NCBI GenBank assembly: GCA_035697245.1
Contig: DASSDH010000092.1
Location: 1 to 27,654, forward strand
Direction of reading: 5' to 3'
From: JACVRX01 sp035697245
GTDB taxonomy: Bacteria > Actinomycetota > Actinomycetes > Jiangellales > Jiangellaceae
Length of the DNA stretch: 27,654 nt
Shown: piece by piece, positions 1 through 7,382 of the stretch
Numbering within the stretch: the stretch's first letter is position 1
How the letters are laid out: each line of letters opens with the position of its first letter
Position numbers and translations under genes: made by a program
Notes under the pieces: generated by a model
What the model saw: the letters and a program-made list of their open reading frames with translations, nothing else
Told to the model about the DNA's origin: nothing
Database searches by the model: none

Positions 1-2
1 CG

Positions 3-446
3 TACGTCGACCGATTCGGACGCGAGACGGTCACCTGGGCACGCCGGTTCGACTTCCCACGGCGCACCCGAGCGTTCGACGCCACGATGATCTACAGCAA
101 GCGCCGCGACACGATCGTCGACTACCTCGGCACACACCAGCACCTCGCCGTCGACCTCCATTGCTGGGTGGATGACGAGGGAGCCATGTGCATCCGCAGC
201 GGCGAGCAACGCTTCTATGAAGGCCGGGTGGCGTTCCGCTTTCCACTGGTCTTCTCCGGCGCCGCCAACGTGCGGGAGTGGTGGGACGAGGCTGCCGCGT
301 GCTTCCGCATCGAGGTCCACGTCGCCAACAAGCTCCTCGGACCGCTGTTCGGCTACCAAGGCTTCTTCACCGTCGAGGAGCGTCCTTGCCCGGCCGCTGC
401 TATCCCGGCCGACGTTCTGCCCGTTCGTGAAGAGCACCGCGAGTAG
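3..446 (+). CDS. DUF4166 domain protein, 3' part (5' end outside window)
   Basis: The reading frame is open from the window edge (first full codon at 3) to TAG at 446, giving about 147 C-terminal residues. An internal ATG at 87 exists, but the residues before it (YVDRFGRETVTWARRF) continue the same domain, so this is the tail of a longer protein. The pattern WARRFDFP, then a beta-rich stretch with FRFPLVFSG, then LLGPLFGYQGFF near the end, is what I know from DUF4166 domains. These are often fused behind an NAD(P)-binding (saccharopine-dehydrogenase or epimerase-like) domain. No biochemical role is established for DUF4166. The next gene starts 8 bases downstream on the same strand and is an SRPBCC lipid-binding-type protein, so the two probably formed an operon. 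The family call is from recognition only. Confidence 0.72.
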   Translation, partial: YVDRFGRETVTWARRFDFPRRTRAFDATMIYSKRRDTIVDYLGTHQHLAVDLHCWVDDEGAMCIRSGEQRFYEGRVAFRFPLVFSGAANVREWWDEAAACFRIEVHVANKLLGPLFGYQGFFTVEERPCPAAAIPADVLPVREEHRE

Positions 447-454
447 TTCGGGCG

Positions 455-935
455 ATGACCGTTCGATCCGAGCACGAAACCCGCATCGAGGCACGCGTGG
501 AGCTCGTCTTCGACCTGTCGCTCGACATCGACGCGCACCGAGCCTCGATGTCGGCGTCGAACGAGCGAGCGATCGCCGGCGTGACCTCCGGGGCGCATCG
601 GTCTCGGCGAGACAGTGACGTGGCGCGCCACCCACTTCCGGATCCCGTTCACCATGACGAGCCGCGTGACCGAGCTGGGACGCCCGCATCGCTTCGTCGA
701 CGAGCAGGTCCGCGGCCCGTTCCGCTCCTTCCACCACGAGCACCTCTTCGAAGCGCATGACGGCGTGACGCGGATGATCGACCGCATCCGGTTCGACGCG
801 CCCGGCGGCCCGATCGGACGGCTCGTCGAACGCGTCCTGCTGGCTTCCTACCTGCAGAAGCTCATCGCTGTCCGCGGCGAGTACCTCAAGGCCGAGGCGG
901 AGCGCAAGAGCCGGGCCGCCGATCCCCCTCGGTAA
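455..935 (+). pseudogene. SRPBCC-family (START/Bet v1-like) protein, frameshifted
   Basis: Starting at ATG 455, the first ~45 residues (HETRIEARVELVFDLSLDI, typical SRPBCC strand 1 and helix 1) lie in one frame. The remainder (GLGETVTWRATHF, a central beta-sheet, then the C-terminal helix GPIGRLVERVLLASYLQKLI) lies in another frame, ending at TAA 935. Joining them restores a continuous protein of about 159 residues, the usual length for this fold, if one G of the run GGGG at 590-593 is removed. The shift is therefore a single-base insertion in a short homopolymer, either a real mutation or a base-calling error. Members bind hydrophobic ligands or act as cyclases/dehydrases; the substrate here is unknown. 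It follows the DUF4166 gene by 8 bases. Confidence 0.7.
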
Positions 936-1308
936 CACGGATTGACGGTTCCGCGCGCGCCACGGCGAAGGCGCGGGTGTCCCAGAACGCGCGGGCAACT
1001 CGAAGGTTGGCCTGTCCCCGAGGATTCGTTACGGGCCCAGCAACTCCCGCGGGCATGAGAGCTCGCATGAGCGCTTGTCGGCGTACCGATTCGGCGATCG
1101 GCGTCCAGGCTCGACCCCGCCGGTCGCACCGAACGAGGCCACAGAACACCGGCTCGACGTCTCGTGACGCCCTGCGTTCCGCGGGCGGTTCTCCGTCGCT
1201 TCGTGGGCAGGCCGAACTCCTGCCCCAGTCGTCCACCTTGGAGAGGGACAGCCAGTCTGCGGGAGGATCGTGGTTCGACAGGGCGCGCGGATGTGGGAGG
1301 GGCTCGGT
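936..1308 (+). other. Gene-poor stretch between two decayed genes
   Basis: No convincing gene on the plus strand. On the minus strand about 60 codons around 950-1130 read with fairly protein-like composition (for example RRQALMRALMPAGVAGPVT), but there is no credible start and I recognise no family. I treat it as intergenic or eroded coding DNA. Confidence 0.4.
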
Positions 1309-1812
1309 ATGGCGAAGGTGGAACGGAAGGCGCCGGATCTGTCCGGGTACCCGGACCTGGTAGTGATCTACCTGGGGATGCGGGTCCGGACCTGGTACGG
1401 GATCAAGACGCTGCTCGGGTTCGGACCGAAGATCTAAAAGGCGGTGGGTGAGCAGCCGGATGGGCTGCTGCTGCACGAGAATCTTGTGTGGTCACTCTTC
1501 CCGCCCCATGCGGGCATGCGTCAGTACTGGCGTGACTTCGACTCGCTGGAGCGGTGGGCCAGATCCGAGCCACACAGGCTCTGGTGGCACACCTTCCTGA
1601 AGAACTCGGGCGGCACTGGGTTCTGGCACGAGTCCTACTTCATGAAGGGCGGGATGGAGGCCGTCTTCGACGACGTCGACAAATCACTCGGCATGGCGAG
1701 ATTCGCCCCCATGCAGGCGGCTCGTGGCGGGATGTTCTCTGCCCGCCTGCGTGCCCACCTGCCGGAGGCGGAGCACGTCCCGGAGCCGCCGCTGCCCGAG
1801 GACGCGCTCTAG
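1309..1812 (+). pseudogene. DUF4188 monooxygenase-like protein, interrupted by TAA
   Basis: From ATG 1309 the frame reads VERKAPDLSGYPDLVVIYLG, MRVRTWYGIKTLLGFGPKI, then TAA at 1435-1437. It resumes in the same frame with KAVGEQPDGLLLHENLVWSL, PHAGMRQYWRDFDSLERWA, GGTGFWHESYFMKGGMEAVF and SARLRAHLP, ending at 1812. The whole matches the DUF4188 / monooxygenase family (dimeric alpha/beta-barrel type, about 165 residues) over its full length, with one sense codon replaced by a stop after residue 42. GTG at 1444 would allow a 122-residue C-terminal product, but that lacks the first strands of the fold. Either a nonsense mutation or, less likely, readthrough. The family call is by recognition; the substrate is unknown. 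Confidence 0.7.
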
Positions 1813-1851
1813 CGGCCCGTATTTCTTGACCCTCTGGGTCTAAGCGAAGGG

Positions 1852-2070
1852 CTACTCACGGGTTGGTGGTGGGGTGATCGGGTCGTCGACGCCGAGGTGT
1901 CGGAGCAGCTCGGCGATGTCGCGCTCGATCGCCTGGACGGCCGCCCGGGCTGCGGCCCGCCGCGGCGACGCCGGCAGCAACGCGACCGTGCTCGCTAGGT
2001 AGTCGATCTGGTGACGCAGCTCGGCGACGCGTGTCGCCGCCAGTGCGGCCACGGCGTCGGGGCGGCTCAT
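1852..2070 (-). CDS. Small alpha-helical hypothetical protein
   Basis: ATG at 2070, 72 codons. The sequence is rich in alanine, arginine and leucine with heptad-like spacing (VAELRHQIDYLASTVALL, then RAAARAAVQAIERDIAEL), suggesting two helices or a short coiled coil, followed by a proline-rich tail. Its ATG overlaps the TGA (2069-2067) of an upstream reading frame on the same strand, the arrangement of translationally coupled genes. I do not recognise a family. Small helical ORFs of this kind are common accessory genes of actinobacterial integrative elements, but that is context, not evidence. Confidence 0.45.
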   Translation of the reverse strand: MSRPDAVAALAATRVAELRHQIDYLASTVALLPASPRRAAARAAVQAIERDIAELLRHLGVDDPITPPPTRE

Positions 2071-2388
2071 CGCGCGGTCGCCGTGGCGCTGAGAACAGCC
2101 TCGCGTAGCGCACGTTCAGCCATGGCGACGGCGACCAGCACCAACCTCCGCCGTGCCGATGGCACATGGCAGTTGACGGTGGCCCCTCAGCTTCACCAGC
2201 TTGCCTCGAATGTGGTCGACGTCGTCGGCGACCACCCCAACGTACTTGTCGTCGCCGGCCACTTCGCGGACGCCGTCCGCGCGACCTGACCCGCCGGGAC
2301 AAGGCGGCGTGTCTGGGGCGGCTCCGGTCGAACAGCCCCGACTGGGGATCGACCTCCGCGATCGCTCTCGCCTCCCGCGACCCTGCAT
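2067..2388 (-). pseudogene. Possible eroded gene upstream of the small helical protein
   Basis: Reading leftward, codons with a GC-rich third position encode KYVGVVADDVDHIRGKLVKL, then CAIGTAEV. They hit a stop unless the frame shifts by one base near 2143, after which LVLVAVAMAERALREAVL continues to TGA at 2067. The join gives a plausible continuous product coupled to the next gene by an ATGA overlap. The upstream end is unclear and no family is recognised. This could be a single-base deletion in a real gene or a chance open stretch. Confidence 0.3.
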
Positions 2389-2851
2389 CAGTTCCGCGGC
2401 TGGCCGGCGTCACCGATCGTTGGTCAACCTCGTCCGGAGGGCAGTCGGGTCTCGACCAACGACCCTCCGGATCGGAGCGATCCCGCCTCTCGCACGCGGC
2501 GCAGAACCTCACTCAACCACCCAAAGGCAGATAGGGGAGTCAGGGGGTCGCCTTTGGGCTGGCACGTAGCTGGCACGACCCTCAGCGAGCATGGCCGCTA
2601 GCTGGGCAAACGCCCCGCGAAAGGTGACCTCTGGGAGGTCATAGTGGTCGTCACAACGGCGAGGCAGCGCGCGGTGTGCCTGTGCGGACCCGAACGCAAC
2701 GCGATCGAGGCGGCTCTCACCCGCAGGCTGTCAGCAGTGTCAACGGACAGCAGTCCGTCAACAGACGGCGCGGAACCCCAGGACACGCGACGGACTGGAG
2801 CACACGAAGTGCCTGGTCAGGCAGGGTCACGACAACTCTCGCCGCTATCTC
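2389..2851 (+). other. Non-coding stretch before the tRNA fragment
   Basis: No supported gene. It contains a 22-bp segment at 2591-2612 that resembles the sequence immediately 3' of tRNA-Arg(TCT) at 12742-12764 (both end in TAGCTGGGCAAACG). This suggests former integration or recombination at this place. Confidence 0.35.
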
Positions 2852-2885
2852 AAGGTGGACGGGTTCGAACCCCGTTGGGGGTGCA
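2852..2885 (+). other. Orphan tRNA 3'-end fragment (T arm and 3' acceptor)
   Basis: A perfect five-pair T stem (ACGGG 2859-2863, CCCGT 2871-2875) encloses the loop TTCGAAC. It is followed by a seven-base acceptor-like strand TGGGGGT, a discriminator and CA. No matching 5' half (D arm, anticodon arm, ACCCCCA) can be found within the preceding 200 bases. This is what a tRNA-targeting integrase leaves as an attachment-site copy. It does not match the tRNA-Lys, tRNA-His or tRNA-Arg genes in this window. Confidence 0.5.
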
Positions 2886-2890
2886 CGATA

Positions 2891-2921
2891 AAGCCCCAGG
2901 GCAGAGGCCTGGGGCTTCTTC
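2891..2921 (+). terminator. Rho-independent terminator
   Basis: Perfect 10-bp inverted repeat (AAGCCCCAGG 2891-2900, CCTGGGGCTT 2908-2917) with a 7-base loop, followed by a weak T-rich tail. It sits 6 bases after the tRNA-like fragment, as expected for the terminator of a former tRNA gene. Confidence 0.7.
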
Positions 2922-3152
2922 ATGCTTGATGCCTATCGCGAGCCGGCGCGTCAGGGGTGCGCGACCTCGATGCACACCTGGACCGGTAGCGTGGTTCACA
3001 GAATTGTAGTGGAAGGCATACAGAGCGTCATGTAGATTTTCCAGCGCTGGGGCCGACAAAAGAGGCGGCCATGACGGGACCCAGGCGGCGTCCACAGGCG
3101 AGACCGCTCGACGCAGGGCATGGGCATCCGTCTTTCCCGGGGGCGGGGGTGC

Positions 3153-3335
3153 TTAGGCGTCGTCTGAGAACGCAAACAGGGTGTCTCTGCCGGAGACGTC
3201 TGCCGGTGGGAAGTCGGTCACCTGGAGCCGCGAAATCACTGTCCGGCTCTGCGCACCGGTCGGGGTGGCCACAACGACGATGTACTCCGCGGCTACCGGG
3301 CGGGCTTGTATCAATTGGATGTCGCGTCGTTGCAC
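3153..3335 (-). CDS. Small hypothetical protein (weak)
   Basis: GTG at 3335, 60 codons ending at 3153. The product (EYIVVVATPTGAQSRTVISR, VTDFPPADVSGRDTLFAF) has amphipathic beta-strand character and ordinary actinobacterial codon use, which is why I keep it. There is no ribosome-binding site and no recognised family. It is divergent from the SARP gene. The rest of 2922-3446 shows no other gene. Confidence 0.3.
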   Translation of the reverse strand: MQRRDIQLIQARPVAAEYIVVVATPTGAQSRTVISRLQVTDFPPADVSGRDTLFAFSDDA

Positions 3336-3446
3336 TGCAACACGGCGGCACCACGAGCTGCGCTCTCCTGGTCTTTCGGCCGTCGCAACGCCGCCATCGT
3401 GTCGGTACCCTCCTGACGACTACGCCGCTCCCAGCGGCGTGATTCC

Positions 3447-5402
3447 GTGTTCAGGGCACGGGTCCTTCGCCCGATGCCGAGCGGCCTTCCGCTGACCCAG
3501 CCCTCGCTTCTTTCGATTCTCGAGTCGCCGTTGACCGTTGTGGCTGCGCAGACGGCGTTCATCGTCGACTCAAACGTCGCTCTGGTGCTGCGCGAGGGCG
3601 GCAGGTTCGATCGAACCGCCTGGTTGCGGTTGGACCCCCTCGACGCGCGTCCTGACCACCTGATCCGGTCGCTAGAAGACAGCGTGGGAGAAGTCCACGG
3701 CGAGGAGATCGACTTGCTGCCAGCGCTGGCTAGCCGGGTCAGGAGTCTGTCGCCGGAGTTTTGCTGGGCCCTCGGAAGCGAGCTCGCGCGCCACGCACCG
3801 CCGGACGCAACGATCGTTGTGGAGAACGCGTTCGCCGTGCCCGATGCTTGGGCCCTGACGAACATCCTCGTCGGCTGGGCAGCGTCGTCTCGCGATCGAC
3901 GGGCGGTGTTGCTCTGGCACGGGCGAATTCCCCGACGAGTTCGCCGGGTCGCCTCGGCGGTCCTCGATGCCGACCAGCTCTCGATCGACACGGAGTTGGT
4001 GCGCGAGTTCGTCGCCTGCGGAAGAGGCGGGCTGTCGCCCAGCGCCACAGCTCTGCTACTGCGGCTGGCGGGCGGGCGCGCTGCCCTCGTCCACGATGTG
4101 CTCGATGTTGCCGGGCACGGGCGGGGGTCGGCCACCATCGAGGAGATGCTTTGTGCCGGCGCGTGGAGGCCAGCGTTCATTGGCCGGTTGACAAAGCGCT
4201 TGCTCAGCTGCTGTTCGCCCGACGAACGAGAGGCCCTCTCGCTCGCGATAAACCTCGGGTACTGGCATCCGAGGATGGATCGGGGACGGCTCGAGGGCGA
4301 GGACCTGACATGGCCGTGGCTCAGTCCTCTCGAGCGAGGGTGGTTGCGTCTCCGGCCCTTCTGGCGCCGGACTCTCCGCCGGCACGCAGAGAGCTTGGCG
4401 CCGGCTCATCGTCCCCCTGCCGGACCGGCCCTCGAACGCTTGTCGTCCCGGCACGAGCAGCCAACATCGATGCAGCGGCAGGGCATCGGCGATGTCGTCG
4501 CTGCCGCGAAGGCCCTCGAGCCGGTCGGGGTCTCGGTCAAGGAAGCGGCCTCGATCCCAGTCGAAGTGCCTTCCCCGGCAAGGAACGATGAGCTGAACGG
4601 AGAAGACTCGACCGCACCACCCTTGATCCGCCTACCGGGTTGTCACACCCTGAAGGTGCGGCTGCTGGGGAGATTCGAAGTCGCCATCGACGACCGTCCC
4701 GTCAGCGCATGGAACGGTGCGCGAGGCCTCACACTATTCAAGTATCTACTCGCTCATCGCGGTCGTCCCTGTCCTCGTGATGTCCTCATGGACGTGTTCT
4801 GGCCGGACGTGTCCCCGGACCAAGCGAGGAACCGGTTCCATGTGGCCCTGAGCGCGTTACGGCGCAGTCTCCGAGCTGTAGGCGACATACCTGTCGTCGA
4901 GTTCCGCGAGGGCGCCTACGGCATCAACCCGGAACTCGAACTGCAGGTAGATGTGGATGACCTCAGGCGGCTGGTCGACGCCGGCGAACGTGCCCAGAGA
5001 GACGGCGACACCGATGGCGCGGTCGCGTCCTACGGGCAGGCCGTCACGCTCTACCGCGGCGACCTGTTGGCCGAGAGCCCGTACGACGACTGGGCCCTGC
5101 TGCCGAGAGAGACCCTAAGGGTGACCTACCTCGATGTCCTCGATCGCCTCGCCGCCCTCCACCTAGCCAAGGAGAGCCTCGGTCCCTGCATCGCAGTCGC
5201 GCAGCTCATCCTCCAGCAGGATCCCTGTCGCGAGGACGCCCACCGACTGCTCATGCGGTGCTATGCCAAACAGGGCCGCGTCCACGAGGCGTTGCGCCAG
5301 TTCGAGTTCTGCTCTCGCGCCTTGGCCAGGACGCTGGGCAGCGGGCCCTCCCGGGCCACGGTGGAGCTCCACCACTCGATCCGCACCAGCCGGCCGGAGT
5401 GA
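3447..5402 (+). CDS. SARP/BTAD transcriptional regulator with degenerate STAND-like N-terminus
   Basis: 651 codons from GTG 3447; ATG 3474 is an alternative start with no better ribosome site. Residues ~402-495 (LKVRLLGRFEVAIDD, LFKYLLAHRG, NRFHVALSALRRSL) are the OmpR-like winged helix of Streptomyces antibiotic regulatory proteins. Residues ~503-645 are the all-helical bacterial transcriptional activation domain, ending YAKQGRVHEALRQFEFC. Residues ~30-290 align by pattern with MalT/LuxR-type STAND ATPases (WLRLDPLDARPDHLIRSL; a Walker-B-like strand TIVVENAF; AVLLWHGRIP), but there is no GxxxxGKT P-loop and the usual acidic pair is EN. In STAND regulators the effector domain usually follows an active NTPase, so this one probably senses by another route. 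It precedes two co-directional unknown genes and is their likely activator (inference). Confidence 0.85.
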   Translation: MFRARVLRPMPSGLPLTQPSLLSILESPLTVVAAQTAFIVDSNVALVLREGGRFDRTAWLRLDPLDARPDHLIRSLEDSVGEVHGEEIDLLPALASRVRSLSPEFCWALGSELARHAPPDATIVVENAFAVPDAWALTNILVGWAASSRDRRAVLLWHGRIPRRVRRVASAVLDADQLSIDTELVREFVACGRGGLSPSATALLLRLAGGRAALVHDVLDVAGHGRGSATIEEMLCAGAWRPAFIGRLTKRLLSCCSPDEREALSLAINLGYWHPRMDRGRLEGEDLTWPWLSPLERGWLRLRPFWRRTLRRHAESLAPAHRPPAGPALERLSSRHEQPTSMQRQGIGDVVAAAKALEPVGVSVKEAASIPVEVPSPARNDELNGEDSTAPPLIRLPGCHTLKVRLLGRFEVAIDDRPVSAWNGARGLTLFKYLLAHRGRPCPRDVLMDVFWPDVSPDQARNRFHVALSALRRSLRAVGDIPVVEFREGAYGINPELELQVDVDDLRRLVDAGERAQRDGDTDGAVASYGQAVTLYRGDLLAESPYDDWALLPRETLRVTYLDVLDRLAALHLAKESLGPCIAVAQLILQQDPCREDAHRLLMRCYAKQGRVHEALRQFEFCSRALARTLGSGPSRATVELHHSIRTSRPE

Positions 5403-5462
5403 GTAGGGCCGCGGGCCGCCACCCCGAGCCGTACTGCACGGACGATTCAGAGCCATGCACAA

Positions 5463-5504
5463 AACTCAGCAGAAACTAAGTGCCTGATGTGAACTAAGTG
5501 TCTG
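5463..5504 (+). promoter_or_regulatory. Phased direct heptamers, candidate SARP operator
   Basis: AACTCAG (5463-5469), AACTAAG (5474-5480) and AACTAAG (5492-5498). The first two are 11 bp apart, the one-turn spacing known for SARP binding sites; the third is 18 bp further. The last two are part of a 13-bp repeat AACTAAGTGYCTG. They lie just after the SARP gene and before the gene at 5606. Against the model: the last heptamer is ~57 bp from the best -10 candidate, whereas classical SARP repeats abut the promoter. Confidence 0.4.
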
Positions 5505-5554
5505 CCTCAGCGTGTAACGGCAACACCTCTACGCGTGGCCGTATCTCCTTTCTC

Positions 5555-5594
5555 TTATAGATGTCCCTGAGAATGGGACCCGAGAAAGAGGGAG
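5555..5594 (+). promoter_or_regulatory. Candidate -10 element and ribosome-binding site
   Basis: TTATAG at 5555-5560, within TATAGAT, resembles a -10 box, without an obvious -35. AGAGGGAG near 5588-5594 lies 11 bases before ATG 5606. If the -10 box is used, transcription starts after ATG 5561, which favours 5606 as the real start of the next gene. Confidence 0.35.
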
Positions 5595-5605
5595 CAACGA
5601 CTCCA

Positions 5606-6076
5606 ATGGCAGAGACAGAAGCGTTGGCCAGGCGACCGGGATGCCCCACAGTGGCGATCCCGGCCTGCTGCCCCATTCAATTCTTCCCGTTGCCTGGCGG
5701 TGAGTTCTGCGTCACCGCGGTCCTTGACAACAACGGCGCGCCAGCAACGATTCTCGAGGCCGCCTTCCCGTTCAGCATCGAAGGCACGATCACGATCACC
5801 ACAGGTAACACCGTCACCGGAACGGCAACGGTGACGATCTATGCCGACCAGCTCGGCGGCCCCATCGACCAGGCGATTGGCAGCGTTTCCGTCAATATCC
5901 CCGGCGACGGCACTTTCCCGTGGACCGTGACCGTGGCCGGTGGAACGCTTCCGGACGCGCCCGCGGGTGGGTCCAACCTCTACCGCCTGGCTCCTGTCCT
6001 CACCATGGTAAACAGCGGTGGGGTACTGACCGAGACCTCATCGTTCGTGGACATCGGCACGTTTAGGATCAGCTGA
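5606..6076 (+). CDS. Beta-rich hypothetical protein of the SARP module
   Basis: 156 residues from ATG 5606, chosen because a ribosome site lies 11 bases upstream; ATG 5561 and 5573 would add up to 15 residues. After a short N-terminus with a cysteine cluster (RRPGCPTVAIPACCPIQFF), the chain is alternating hydrophobic/threonine strands: GTITITTGNTVTGTATVTIY, SVSVNIPGDGTFPWTVTVAG, ending FVDIGTFRIS. This suggests an immunoglobulin-like or jelly-roll beta sandwich. No signal peptide or membrane segment is visible. The charge is low, which would suit a subunit that packs or is displayed. No family is recognised. It sits ~200 bases after the SARP gene and 63 bases before the HhH gene, all on one strand, so the three probably act together. 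Confidence 0.7.
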   Translation: MAETEALARRPGCPTVAIPACCPIQFFPLPGGEFCVTAVLDNNGAPATILEAAFPFSIEGTITITTGNTVTGTATVTIYADQLGGPIDQAIGSVSVNIPGDGTFPWTVTVAGGTLPDAPAGGSNLYRLAPVLTMVNSGGVLTETSSFVDIGTFRIS

Positions 6077-6139
6077 GCCTTTACGGGACTTGGTCGGTGC
6101 ACCCGGCGCACCGGCTGCGACCTCGAAGAGGAGAGTGTG

Positions 6140-7015
6140 ATGCCACATCCACGCGCACGCCAGGACGATCTCACAACGATCACTGGCATCGGCGCGCGGA
6201 TCGAGGCCAAGCTGAAGCAGGCGGGCATACGCACGTTCGCTCAGCTCGGACAGACGCCCGTGGAGAAGCTGGCCGCAATCTCCGGCTACTCGACCGAACA
6301 GATCGAGCAAAGAGATTGGGTCGGTCAGGCGACGGCGCTGGCCCCTGCGTCCCCAAGCGCAACCTCGGACGAGGACCTGCGCCCTCCAGACCGGCATAAC
6401 TTCACCGTTGAGCTGCAGCTAGATGCCCCGAGCGGAGCGGTCCTCTCGTCCAATATCCATCACGTCCAGTCGGGCGACCGGGACAGTTGGCGGGGTTGGG
6501 ACGGCGACCGGCTGGCCTCGTTCATCGAGGTGCGAGCCGGGCCGGAGTCTCGGCCCGCGACCGACACCACCGCGGGTCAGCAGCGAGCTGAGCCTGTGGC
6601 CGAGCCCGAAAAGGATCGCGCCCCGCAGGGCCCTTCGCCGGTCGGGTTCGCCCAGATCCGCGCCGATCGACTTCTGTTCCCCGGTTCAGGTCCGACGATC
6701 GCGACCCTGAGGCTCGACGCGTCGCAACTCGAAGCCCATGACATCTCGGCCTCCGCCTTGGAGGTCGAGGTGTACGGGCAGCGCCCTCCGTTCAGCAAGA
6801 GTCGACTGCTGGGGCGGGCTCGGACCCCCCTCCGTGGGGAGCCTGCCGTCGCTTTGGACGTTGGTCTGCTCGACCCAGCATCGGAGTCGCAGCTGGAAGT
6901 GTTCGCCGTGCTGACGTTCCTCGACGGGACCGAGGTCGACAAGCCTCCGGTCTGGGTCGAGCTCGCCGACGCCGAGCTCACGCTCCAATCGCGGCTCTCG
7001 AGACGGCAGGTCTGA
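6140..7015 (+). CDS. Helix-hairpin-helix protein with beta-rich C-terminal region
   Basis: ATG 6140 follows AGAGGAGA by about 6 bases, a good ribosome site; GTG 6137 is adjacent. 291 residues. Residues ~10-60 (DDLTTITGIGARIEAKLKQA, then GIRTFAQLGQTPVEKLAAIS) are a tandem helix-hairpin-helix unit of the DUF4332 / RNA-polymerase-alpha-like type, with the GIG hairpin. Residues ~80-140 carry NFTVELQLDAP, HHVQSGDRDSWRGWDG and LASFIEVR, a second small domain I have the impression of seeing behind HhH units elsewhere but cannot name. A charged Pro/Ala-rich linker (~145-175) leads to a beta-sandwich-like C-terminus (DRLLFPGSGPTIATLRLDAS to LTFLDGTEVDKPPVWVELAD). HhH units bind DNA non-specifically or mediate protein contacts. 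There are no catalytic motifs. Confidence 0.75.
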   Translation: MPHPRARQDDLTTITGIGARIEAKLKQAGIRTFAQLGQTPVEKLAAISGYSTEQIEQRDWVGQATALAPASPSATSDEDLRPPDRHNFTVELQLDAPSGAVLSSNIHHVQSGDRDSWRGWDGDRLASFIEVRAGPESRPATDTTAGQQRAEPVAEPEKDRAPQGPSPVGFAQIRADRLLFPGSGPTIATLRLDASQLEAHDISASALEVEVYGQRPPFSKSRLLGRARTPLRGEPAVALDVGLLDPASESQLEVFAVLTFLDGTEVDKPPVWVELADAELTLQSRLSRRQV

Positions 7016-7240
7016 CCGGCCTCAGTATCAGGGGCGGATCCCGATGGTCGTGACGGCACACAGCCCTTCAAGCCGCGCCCGGTCCGCGCTCGGGCGATCG
7101 GGATACCTCATGGGTCTTGCGGACGCGGCGGTTCACCCAGATGATGGCCGGCGTCATTAATGTCATCGACGGCTGAATCTTGACCGCTGGCGACGCGCGG
7201 GTTCCAGTACTCGTCACAACGCCCCTGCTATCTGAGGGGT
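7016..7240 (+). other. Intergenic, nothing recognised
   Basis: No gene supported. The bases just before 7241 (GCCCCTGCTATCTGAGGGGT) may belong to the left end of the IS30 remnant, but no terminal inverted repeat pair can be completed. Confidence 0.3.
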
Positions 7241-7352
7241 GTGGAGTTGGTGCGACGGGAACGCAAGGCGCAGCTGGCTGTCGAGAACGATTACTGGAAG
7301 CTGATCCTCGAGCGGGTCGGAACGGGTGGGGTCTGCCGGCAAATCGGGCACA
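7241..7352 (+). pseudogene. IS30-family transposase, N-terminal fragment
   Basis: From GTG at about 7241 the frame reads MELVRRERKAQLAVENDYWK, LILERVGTGGVCRQIG, then loses all similarity near 7350. The opening (two arginines, lysine, aromatic WKL, CRQ.G) is the start of the helix-turn-helix region typical of actinobacterial IS30 transposases. Only ~37 of more than 350 residues remain; the DDE core is absent. Confidence 0.6.
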
Positions 7353-7382
7353 TGCTAACGAAGGCTTCGTGCCACGGACGAT

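Noticed and set aside
2644..2885. Possible tmRNA ending in the T-arm at 2859-2875
   Set aside because: No tag reading frame ending in LAA plus stop, and no 5' acceptor partner.
3311..4180. 289-codon minus-strand frame over the SARP gene
   Set aside because: Shadow of the SARP gene; serine/arginine-rich and without any domain.
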